40,360 nucleotides of DNA, taken from positions 1 through 40,360 of the forward strand of contig CAZXJV010000016.1 in the NCBI GenBank assembly GCA_964641135.1, read 5' to 3'. Source of the DNA: Teretinema sp964641135 (lineage in GTDB: Bacteria > Spirochaetota > Spirochaetia > Treponematales > Treponemataceae). The first letter of the stretch is position 1. The number at the start of each line of letters is the position of its first letter. The notes under the pieces are model-generated. The model was not told the origin of the DNA, made no database searches, and saw only the letters and a list, made by a program, of their open reading frames with translations. This document shows, one piece after another, positions 1 through 6,251 of this stretch. Made by a program: the position numbers and the translations under genes.

Positions 1-502
1 CGATAAACTGGTATTCTACATAGACCGGCAAATATGTAAGAATACCGGTGTTAAGCGGATCAATCACCCGTTCCGCCTCGGCCTGCCATCGCTGGCCGGG
101 TTTCAAGGGTTCTGCAGGATAGGTGGGGAAGGAACGCATGCGGGGATATCCGGTATCTTCAATAAATTGCATGGTGCCGTTCCCGGCGACTGTAAAGCTT
201 ACCGGGCGTATTTCATCCACTTGACGGGCCACAGCTACCATATCGCGCAGCGTTTCTTCAAAAACAAAAAAGTCGCCTGTGTATACAGTATTTATGCCAC
301 GTTGAGCAGGATATATCAGTGCGCGGGTTTCCCGGTGGGTTAATCCGGTATACCGGTCATTTACATATTTTGACAGATTTGCACGTTCTACCTGATAAAA
401 ACGTCCGCCGCCGGAATAACCGAGCGTGAATGATTCCTCGGCGGAAGCCGGTAAAAGAAACGCAAGCAGCAGTATAAAAATGAGCCAACGTGGACAATTC
501 AT
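1..502 (-). CDS. Exported protein of unknown function, C-terminus cut by window edge
   Basis: The frame stays open from an ATG at 502 down to base 1, giving 167 codons of a longer protein. The first 21 residues (MNCPRWLIFILLLAFLLPASA) are a clear Sec signal peptide ending at ASA, so the product is periplasmic or in the outer membrane. The visible mature part holds segments such as GYSGGGRFYQVERANL and GLTHRETRALIYP and has no motif I recognise with certainty. Spirochaete OmpA-family proteins sometimes carry an uncharacterised N-terminal domain of this kind, but the OmpA domain would lie beyond the edge, so that is only a guess. AAAGGG abuts the ATG and AAAAAGG lies about 14 bases upstream. 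It is divergent from the cNMP-like gene at 576. Confidence 0.7.
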   Translation of the reverse strand, partial: MNCPRWLIFILLLAFLLPASAEESFTLGYSGGGRFYQVERANLSKYVNDRYTGLTHRETRALIYPAQRGINTVYTGDFFVFEETLRDMVAVARQVDEIRPVSFTVAGNGTMQFIEDTGYPRMRSFPTYPAEPLKPGQRWQAEAERVIDPLNTGILTYLPVYVEYQFI

Positions 503-575
503 CCCTTTATAGTAAACCTTTTTACATAAATTGTGTTATATTAAATACTATACGACAGACTGATGTGGAGTGTGT

Positions 576-1124
576 ATGACCAAGGTTGATATCTTTCCTG
601 ATGCCCTTTTTGCAAGCCTCATTGATATTCCGATGTTTTCCCAGCTGGATCGGCAGGATCTTGATGACTTGCCGGGAATTTGTGATTTGTATTCGTATGA
701 GGCCGGCGAAATGATCATTACTGAAGGTAAAATCTCTTCGAGCATCTATACACTTCTTTCAGGCGAGGTAGACGTTCTGAAGAAAGGTCAGCATAAAGAG
801 GCAATACCCCTGACAACACTTAAAAGCGGTGCAACCTTCGGTGAAACCTCTATATTTCTTAATGAACCCAGCACAGCATCAGTACGCTCAAAGGGATTAT
901 CGTTGATTATGGCTTTGTCCAGGGAAAAGTTTTCGGCATACATAAACCGTCATCCCCGTGCCGGTCTGGTTCTGATGACCTATATAGTATACGGCCTGCT
1001 CGAAAAGCTTCGCTCGTCCAATGAAGTGATCGCCCATGAAAAAGAGTTCATGGTTTCGTCAGCAGATCTGGATGCGATGCGCTCCCTGTTTCCCCCCACT
1101 GTAGAAGAAATTCTTTCACACTGA
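576..1124 (+). CDS. Single-domain cyclic nucleotide-binding-like protein
   Basis: This 182-residue protein is essentially one Crp-type beta-barrel domain (about residues 15-130) followed by a short helical tail. There is no helix-turn-helix, kinase or channel domain, so it would act as a sensor or adaptor rather than a transcription factor. The phosphate-binding cassette reads FGETSIFLNEPSTASVRS. The Gly-Glu pair is kept, but the Arg normally found before Thr-Ala (as in PRTA) is Ser. Binding of cAMP or cGMP is therefore doubtful. I chose ATG 576 because GGAG at 567-570 sits five bases upstream; an in-frame GTG at 570 lies inside that site. It is followed by the LysM gene after about 70 bases. 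Confidence 0.8.
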   Translation: MTKVDIFPDALFASLIDIPMFSQLDRQDLDDLPGICDLYSYEAGEMIITEGKISSSIYTLLSGEVDVLKKGQHKEAIPLTTLKSGATFGETSIFLNEPSTASVRSKGLSLIMALSREKFSAYINRHPRAGLVLMTYIVYGLLEKLRSSNEVIAHEKEFMVSSADLDAMRSLFPPTVEEILSH

Positions 1125-1195
1125 TGGCTGTGCGGTGAACGAAAAACCGCATCTGAAGGCACTGCTGCTAATGTAGTTGCTCCAACAGGCCGAAA

Positions 1196-2053
1196 ATGTA
1201 CCTGATGAAGACGCCAATCAACAGAATCAGTCAGTTTCTCGTGATGTTTTTTTTCGCTGCCGGCTTTTTGTGTGCAGAGCCGGTAGTACATATTCTCAAG
1301 CGCGGCGATACCCTGTACAGCATCAGCAGACAGTACGGAGTTCCGGCAGATGCGATAATGGCGTTTAATAACATCAGTAATCCGGACCGTCTGCAGATAG
1401 GGCAGTCGCTTAAAATACCTGATGTTCATGTTGTACAACGCGGTGATACCCTGTTCGGAATTGCACGTAAGTACGGTATTACCGTTGATGAGCTTGCAAC
1501 CTCAAACAGGATAACCCGGGATGCAGCAATACGTATCGGTCAAAGTCTGTATATACCCCGACAGGGCACAGCTTCCGTTTCTCCTGTTGTACCGTCAGAA
1601 CCGGACCCGGTACAGACAGTCCCGACCGATAGTCCCGGAAATTCGGTTCCTGCCTTTATTGATCCACGCAGTTATGAATCCCGTACGGTTGACCGCTCGA
1701 TACTGTGGCCGGTACCGGTTGTTGAAATTTCCTATTTGACAGGAAAGGTATTCGGGGTGACTGTTACTTCAAACCCCAACGCACCGGTAAAAACGGTTGC
1801 CTCGGGTACTGTAGTCTCCACTGGACCGTACCGCGGCTTCGGACAGGTTGTATTTGTCCAGGGGAAAAACGGCTATATATATGCGTATGGCGGGCTGGGA
1901 ACTGTAAACAGTCGGGTAGGCCAGCAGCTTGGCTTCGGTGATACTGTCGGAACCCTGGGTCAGGATGCGCTTTCCGGCAAGCATCAGTTATTTTTTATGG
2001 TTTACAACAGGGATCAGGCGGTAGATCCGGCAAAGGCACCGCGCGGTTTTTAG
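1196..2053 (+). CDS. NlpD-like LysM protein with degenerate M23 peptidase domain
   Basis: An N-terminal hydrophobic segment (about residues 8-27, ending CAEP) should export the protein. Two LysM peptidoglycan-binding repeats follow at about residues 31-75 and 78-121, each with the RGDTL...I...YG pattern. After a Pro/Ser/Thr-rich linker, residues 175-285 match the M23 (LytM) fold. The catalytic zinc ligands look lost: the usual YAHL reads YGGL and the usual HLHF reads HQLF. Enzymes of this shape (NlpD, EnvC) do not cut the wall but activate amidases in the periplasm. The gene sits directly upstream of an RpoS-like sigma gene, the same order as nlpD-rpoS elsewhere. Start is uncertain: ATG 1196 or 1205, neither with a strong ribosome site. 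Confidence 0.85.
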   Translation: MYLMKTPINRISQFLVMFFFAAGFLCAEPVVHILKRGDTLYSISRQYGVPADAIMAFNNISNPDRLQIGQSLKIPDVHVVQRGDTLFGIARKYGITVDELATSNRITRDAAIRIGQSLYIPRQGTASVSPVVPSEPDPVQTVPTDSPGNSVPAFIDPRSYESRTVDRSILWPVPVVEISYLTGKVFGVTVTSNPNAPVKTVASGTVVSTGPYRGFGQVVFVQGKNGYIYAYGGLGTVNSRVGQQLGFGDTVGTLGQDALSGKHQLFFMVYNRDQAVDPAKAPRGF

Positions 2054-2110
2054 AGGTCGCATTGATTAACAGGGATTCTTGTATCTGCAACACAGTGACA
2101 ACGGGTTTTT

Positions 2111-2139
2111 TTGAACTTCTTGAAAAAACATGCTATACT
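2111..2139 (+). promoter_or_regulatory. Sigma-70-type promoter for the RpoS-like sigma gene
   Basis: TTGAAC (2111-2116) and TATACT (2134-2139) are separated by 17 bases, and TGC directly before the -10 gives an extended -10 element. Transcription would start near 2146, about 12 bases before the GTG start. The sigma gene can thus be expressed apart from the upstream NlpD-like gene. Confidence 0.6.
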
Positions 2140-2157
2140 GACGGGAAATGATGAGCA

Positions 2158-3174
2158 GTGAATAACCAAATGAAGGCTGAAAAAACGACAAAAAAGACCC
2201 CCGCCGATAAACAGCACCAGTTGCCTGATTCTCCCCGCGGGTCCCGAAAACCGAAACCGGTGCGGGAAACAGATCCGCTTGCCCTGTATCTTAAACAAAT
2301 TTCCCGGTATCCTTTGCTCACGCTTGAGGATGAACAGGATATCGGTCAAAAGATTCAGCATGTACGCATCGGGCTGGTTTCGTTGAAAGAAGCCTATGAG
2401 GACCGGATTTCTGATCCGGCATATGTACGGGAAAGTGCCAAACTGGAGTCCCGTCTTCGCGACCTTAAAAACCGCATGATCACCGCCAATTTAAGGCTCG
2501 TCGTTTCTATTGCCAAAAACTATCAACACCGCGGTCTCGGTCTTCTTGATCTGATTGATGAGGGAAATATCGGACTTATCGAGGCGGTTGAGCGATTTGA
2601 CTATACCCGCGGCTGCCGGTTTTCTACCTACGGAACCTGGTGGATTCGTCAGGCAATCATAAAAAGCCTTGCAGACAAGGGCCGGGTAATACGAATTCCG
2701 ATACACATGCTGAATACAATCAGCAAGTGTTTTTTTGTAGCCAAACAGCTTACCCAGGATCTTGGCCGTGATCCGAGTCCCGAAGAACTGTCTGAATATC
2801 TTCAGATACCAGCTCCGCGAATTCGCGAGATTATGAGCATGAGCCAGGAAACGACCAGTCTTGATACCAATGTCGATGAAGATAACAACACCAGACTTTC
2901 TGATCTGATCAGCGATGACAGCCTTATTGAACCGTTTGAGCTTGTATTTACCGCTACGCTTCAGGAAACCATGGAGGATGTCTTGAGTCAGCTCAGCGAG
3001 CGCGAGATGAAAATTATCAAGTTGCGCTTCGGCCTGACCAGTCATGGACCATTAACCCTGGAAGAAACCGGACGTATGCTGGGAATTACACGCGAACGTG
3101 TCAGGCAGATACAAAGCAAAGCGATACACAAACTTCGCGGTCATAAAATTCTGGAAGGTTTTTATCAGGATTAA
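2158..3174 (+). CDS. rpoS: RNA polymerase sigma-70 family factor, RpoS-like (group 2)
   Basis: This 338-residue protein directs RNA polymerase to promoters. Region 1.2 is seen in DPLALYLKQI. Region 2 (about residues 105-175) includes the core-binding and -10 melting segments (DLIDEGNIGLIEAVERFDY, FSTYGTWWIRQAI). Region 3 follows, and region 4 ends with LTLEETGRMLGITRERVRQI, a -35-recognising helix-turn-helix. It lacks the long region 1.1 and non-conserved insert of a housekeeping RpoD, so it fits an alternative RpoS-type factor. The basic, Pro-rich first 38 residues are likely flexible. Position after an NlpD-like gene supports the rpoS assignment. Start is weakly supported: GTG 2158 has poor Shine-Dalgarno pairing and ATG 2170 is possible. 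Which regulon it controls cannot be read here. Confidence 0.85.
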   Translation: MNNQMKAEKTTKKTPADKQHQLPDSPRGSRKPKPVRETDPLALYLKQISRYPLLTLEDEQDIGQKIQHVRIGLVSLKEAYEDRISDPAYVRESAKLESRLRDLKNRMITANLRLVVSIAKNYQHRGLGLLDLIDEGNIGLIEAVERFDYTRGCRFSTYGTWWIRQAIIKSLADKGRVIRIPIHMLNTISKCFFVAKQLTQDLGRDPSPEELSEYLQIPAPRIREIMSMSQETTSLDTNVDEDNNTRLSDLISDDSLIEPFELVFTATLQETMEDVLSQLSEREMKIIKLRFGLTSHGPLTLEETGRMLGITRERVRQIQSKAIHKLRGHKILEGFYQD

Positions 3175-3232
3175 CAGATAACCGGGAATGGTTTTTTCCT
3201 ATGTCCGGTCAGCCTTTCTCTGAGAGGATTCT

Positions 3233-3272
3233 TATAAACAGGATGTTGCTAACTGACGACCCTGTTTTTATA
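3233..3272. terminator. Bidirectional terminator between convergent genes
   Basis: TATAAACAGG (3233-3242) can pair with CCTGTTTTTATA (3261-3272) across an 18-base loop. The A/T-rich flanks supply T-runs in both directions. It lies in the 99-base gap between the sigma gene and the convergent dnaQ-like gene. The stem is short in G/C, so strength is uncertain. Confidence 0.4.
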
Positions 3273-3273
3273 A

Positions 3274-3993
3274 TTAAAATTCTTCATCACCCCAGCTTTC
3301 TTCTTCGGAATCAGCATAGTCTTCATACTCTTCAATATCCTCATCAGGTGGTGCCGGCATTTGTGCTGTGATTGAAGCCGGTGTTTGACCGGTTTTTGCA
3401 GTTTGTACTTCAGGTTCTGCAGCCGGTTGACCCTGCGGCAGCCCAAGGCGGTCCGCAAGAGTCTGAACGCACAGGTTGAACAGTTCCATGCAGACACGGG
3501 CATCATCTTCGGCACGATGCGCATCAACCGCTACAATGCCGAAGCGGGCTGCCAGTGATTGAAGTGAGTATTTGGGGAGTCCGGGAAAAACCTCTTTTGC
3601 AAGCAATACGGTATCCACTACCCGATGTGGAAGCGGGGGAAGACCGTTTCGGGCCAGTTCTGCTTTCATAAAGGTCATGTCAAAACCGGCATTGTGTGCT
3701 ACCAGTACGCTTCCAGCTGCAAAGGCAAGAAAATCCGGTGCTACCTGTGAAAAAACAGGTTTTCCGGCAAGCATGGCATCCGTGATGCCGTTTACCCTGC
3801 TTGCCTCCGGAGGGACAGGAATTCCCGGCTGAATAAGGGTATTGAATCTCGCGATGATTCCGGCAGCATCAAAACTGATGCCACCCAGCTCTATAATCCG
3901 TCCGGCTGCAGCGTCAAGCCCGGTGGTTTCGGTATCAAAAGCCGTAAAACGGGTAACTGAACGTTCCTGAACCAGCCAGTCAAATTGTCCCAT
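3274..3993 (-). CDS. dnaQ: DnaQ-like 3'-5' exonuclease (DEDDh family)
   Basis: The protein (239 residues) has the three exonuclease motifs of the proofreading epsilon subunit of DNA polymerase III. FDTETTGL gives metal ligands D20 and E22, HNAGFDM gives D105, and HRAEDDAR gives the general base H159 and D164, which marks the DEDDh subclass. The fold ends near residue 185. The rest is a low-complexity tail that turns very acidic (many Glu/Asp, residues 215-239), unlike the clamp- or alpha-binding tail of enteric DnaQ. ATG 3993 follows the phosphohexomutase stop by three bases, so the two are co-transcribed and probably coupled. It could be a repair exonuclease rather than the replicative subunit. 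Confidence 0.85.
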   Translation of the reverse strand: MGQFDWLVQERSVTRFTAFDTETTGLDAAAGRIIELGGISFDAAGIIARFNTLIQPGIPVPPEASRVNGITDAMLAGKPVFSQVAPDFLAFAAGSVLVAHNAGFDMTFMKAELARNGLPPLPHRVVDTVLLAKEVFPGLPKYSLQSLAARFGIVAVDAHRAEDDARVCMELFNLCVQTLADRLGLPQGQPAAEPEVQTAKTGQTPASITAQMPAPPDEDIEEYEDYADSEEESWGDEEF

Positions 3994-3996
3994 GGA

Positions 3997-5760
3997 TCAG
4001 GCCTGCTCCAAAATTGCCCGGATTTCTGATTCAACAGCATCTGCCTGGGCTTTGGCCTGTGAACCTGCCGTATCCGCATTGCTGTTTTCGCCGATGCATG
4101 AAATATAAAACTTTATTTTCGGTTCTGTGCCGCTGGGCCTGGCGCTTACCATGGAGCCGTCTTCAAGGAAAAACTGCAGTACATTGCTTGATGGCAGGCC
4201 TGTCGGCTCTGTTTTACCGGGATTTGCCGGATCAAACTGGATACCCTTGTGGACATCCCGTATGCGGACAACAGTTTTACCGCCCAGTGTTTTCAGACCC
4301 TCTGTACGCAGACGACTCATCAGGTTTTTCATGGTTTGAGCGCCGGCGGCGCCGGGAAATCCCTTGCTGATCGCACGGTCTTCAAAATAGCCGTGCTGGC
4401 TGTAGATTTCATTTAAACGGTCAAGCAGGCTTTTACCGCAGCTTCTCCAGTACAGGGTCATTTCGGCGCACATAGCGGCAGCAGAAATTCCGTCTTTATC
4501 GCGGACCTCGGTTTCAACATTGTAGCCGTAGCTTTCTTCATAGCCGAATACATACTGATATGTGTTTGTGTTTTCAAATTCGGCCATAACCGAGGCTATC
4601 CATTTGAAGCCGGTCAGACATTCAACTGTTTTAACGCCATAGCCTGCTGCCACCCGGTCACCGAGGGATGCCGTTACAATAGAGCGGATGATGGCAGGGG
4701 AGGATGGCATGCGGCCGAGTTCTTTCAGTGACAGGCAGATGTAATCCGTAAGCAGTGCACCCATCTGGTTCCCGCTTATAAGTACATATTCGCCGTTGTT
4801 CCCGGGAACAGCGATACCGAAGCGGTCTGAATCGGGGTCAGTTGCCATTACAACGTCTGCCTTTTCGGCTTTGCCAAGCTCGATGGCCATCTTCAGGGCT
4901 GCAGCTTCTTCGGGGTTCGGATAGGAAACTGTAGGGAAATTGCCGTCCGGTTCGCGTTGTTCGGGAACTGTGATGACGGTAAGGCCAAGATCGCCGAGAA
5001 CCTTTTCAACATGCATCGCGCCGGTTCCGTGCAGGGGGGTATAGACAACTTTTACCTCGCCGGCCTTCGCCTTGATCAGCTCCGGTCTGAACAGCTTGCT
5101 TTTTACCATGTCCCAGTAAGGTTCATCTATTTCTTTGTCAATCAGGACGAGGGCACCAGATTTCAGGGCTTCATCACGGCTCAGGGTTTTTACAGCTGAA
5201 ACAGCATTCACCTCGGCAATAATACCGGCATCGTGCGGTTCGGTAACCTGTGCGCCGTCATTCCAGTAGGCTTTGTAGCCGTTGTACTGTGGAGGATTAT
5301 GGGATGCGGTTACAACAACGCCGGTATCGCAACCAAGTGTGCGGATAGCGAATGAAAGTTCGGGAGTAGGCCGGAGGCCGGTAAATAAATAGGTTTTAAA
5401 TCCGTTTGCAGCGAAAATCAGTGCGGTTGCCTCCGCAAACACATCTGAATAGCGGCGTGAATCACAGGCAACTACAGCAGAAAGGCTGCCTTCTGCGGCT
5501 TTGTCAGGAAAGGTTTTAATAAAATAATTAGCAAGACCCTGTGTTGCGCGGTTTATCACCCAGGTGTTCATACGGTTCATTCCGCCGCCGATTACACCGC
5601 GGAGTCCGCCGGTTCCAAACTCAAGGTTTTGATAAAACCGGTCTTCCAGTTCCTTCCAGTCCTGGACAGTCAGCAGTTTTTCCACTTCCGAGCGGAATCC
5701 CGGGTCCTTTTCTTCTGCAATGTATGTTTTTGCGCGTTCAACCAGCACGGTGTTATCCAT
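3997..5760 (-). CDS. Phosphohexomutase (phosphoglucomutase/phosphomannomutase)
   Basis: This cytoplasmic enzyme of 587 residues moves phosphate between C1 and C6 of a hexose, supplying glucose-1-phosphate or mannose-1-phosphate for glycogen and surface sugars. All four family landmarks are present in order. TASHNPP holds the phosphoserine (S153), DPDSDR binds the metal, GYEESYGY recognises the sugar, and RPSGTEPK near the C-terminus binds phosphate. Length fits the bacterial PgcA-like and eukaryotic PGM2-like subfamily rather than the shorter 450-residue enzymes. The ATG at 5760 is preceded by AAGGAG at a good distance. It is the first gene of a two-gene unit with dnaQ. The exact sugar preference cannot be told from sequence. 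Confidence 0.93.
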   Translation of the reverse strand: MDNTVLVERAKTYIAEEKDPGFRSEVEKLLTVQDWKELEDRFYQNLEFGTGGLRGVIGGGMNRMNTWVINRATQGLANYFIKTFPDKAAEGSLSAVVACDSRRYSDVFAEATALIFAANGFKTYLFTGLRPTPELSFAIRTLGCDTGVVVTASHNPPQYNGYKAYWNDGAQVTEPHDAGIIAEVNAVSAVKTLSRDEALKSGALVLIDKEIDEPYWDMVKSKLFRPELIKAKAGEVKVVYTPLHGTGAMHVEKVLGDLGLTVITVPEQREPDGNFPTVSYPNPEEAAALKMAIELGKAEKADVVMATDPDSDRFGIAVPGNNGEYVLISGNQMGALLTDYICLSLKELGRMPSSPAIIRSIVTASLGDRVAAGYGVKTVECLTGFKWIASVMAEFENTNTYQYVFGYEESYGYNVETEVRDKDGISAAAMCAEMTLYWRSCGKSLLDRLNEIYSQHGYFEDRAISKGFPGAAGAQTMKNLMSRLRTEGLKTLGGKTVVRIRDVHKGIQFDPANPGKTEPTGLPSSNVLQFFLEDGSMVSARPSGTEPKIKFYISCIGENSNADTAGSQAKAQADAVESEIRAILEQA

Positions 5761-5801
5761 AATGGGTATCTCCTTGAGACAAGAATAGGGTTTTCAGTGC
5801 G

Positions 5802-5830
5802 AGTATACTGATTTTCCCTGTCTTGAACAA
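5802..5830 (-). promoter_or_regulatory. Possible promoter for the phosphohexomutase gene
   Basis: On the minus strand TATACT lies at 5802-5807, with a poor -35 (TTGTTC, 5825-5830) 17 bases away. It overlaps the -35 of the plus-strand promoter for the oad operon, so the two directions may compete. Confidence 0.35.
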
Positions 5831-5851
5831 GCAAGGTTAATTCGATATAAT
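5823..5851 (+). promoter_or_regulatory. Sigma-70-type promoter for the oadGAB operon
   Basis: TTGAAC (5823-5828) and a perfect TATAAT (5846-5851) are spaced by 17 bases. Transcription would begin near 5858 and leave a leader of about 134 bases before oadG. That leader contains the hairpin at 5863-5891 and the palindrome at 5952-5967. Confidence 0.6.
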
Positions 5852-5862
5852 TTTCACGACAT

Positions 5863-5891
5863 CGGCCAGTCTTTCTTCTGACCGGTTTTTT
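5863..5891 (+). terminator. Terminator-like hairpin in the oad leader (possible attenuator)
   Basis: CGG-C-CAG (5863-5869) pairs with CTG-A-CCG (5878-5884) around an 8-base pyrimidine loop, with one C-A mismatch, and a run of six T follows at 5886-5891. It lies just downstream of the predicted oad start site. It could end some transcripts early or simply mark a weak stop. No upstream antiterminator partner was worked out. Confidence 0.3.
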
Positions 5892-5951
5892 CAGTATATT
5901 TTTATGTGGAACATAGATTTCCTGTATGCCTATTCAGTGATCGCGGTGCGT

Positions 5952-5967
5952 ATATACTCGAGTATAT
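5952..5967. repeat. 16-bp perfect palindrome upstream of oadG
   Basis: ATATACTC followed by GAGTATAT forms an uninterrupted 16-base palindrome 25 bases before the oadG start. The core CGAGTATA (5959-5966) recurs at 5800-5807 over the -10 of the divergent phosphohexomutase promoter. This looks like an operator for a dimeric regulator. The regulator is unknown. Confidence 0.5.
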
Positions 5968-5991
5968 GTGAGCACCCTGTCGGGAGGAACA

Positions 5992-6240
5992 ATGAATATA
6001 CCAGAAATGCTCAGTCAAAGCGGAATACTCACTCTTTTGGGATTGGGAGTAGTATTCAGTTTTCTGATTTTACTCATAGTTGTTATGAAGCTTGTAGAGT
6101 TGCTGGTACGTGCGGCGGGTCTCGATAAGGATGTCCAGACTGAAGGTTCGGCTTCCGTCTCTGCAGGATCTGCCTCCGGTACGGATCAGTCTGTTGTAGC
6201 TGCGATCGCCGCTGCCCTGAACGATAAACTCAATAAATAA
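5992..6240 (+). CDS. oadG: Oxaloacetate decarboxylase, gamma subunit (OadG)
   Basis: This 82-residue protein has one membrane helix near its N-terminus (about residues 12-38, GILTLLGLGVVFSFLILLIVV) and then a short polar Ser/Ala/Gly-rich tail with an amphipathic end. That is the usual build of the small subunit that holds the alpha and beta subunits of the sodium-pumping decarboxylase together. Identity rests on size, topology and position immediately before the alpha and beta genes, since the sequence itself is poorly conserved in this family. ATG 5992 is chosen over an in-frame GTG at 5968 because GGGAGG (5982-5987) precedes it at the right distance. It is separated from oadA by 11 bases. 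Confidence 0.85.
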   Translation: MNIPEMLSQSGILTLLGLGVVFSFLILLIVVMKLVELLVRAAGLDKDVQTEGSASVSAGSASGTDQSVVAAIAAALNDKLNK

Positions 6241-6251
6241 GGAGCTACCCT

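Noticed and set aside
2148..2165. Five-codon minicistron (MMSSE) overlapping the sigma gene start
   Set aside because: GGGA precedes it, but the frame is short enough to arise by chance and the predicted transcript start leaves no ribosome site.
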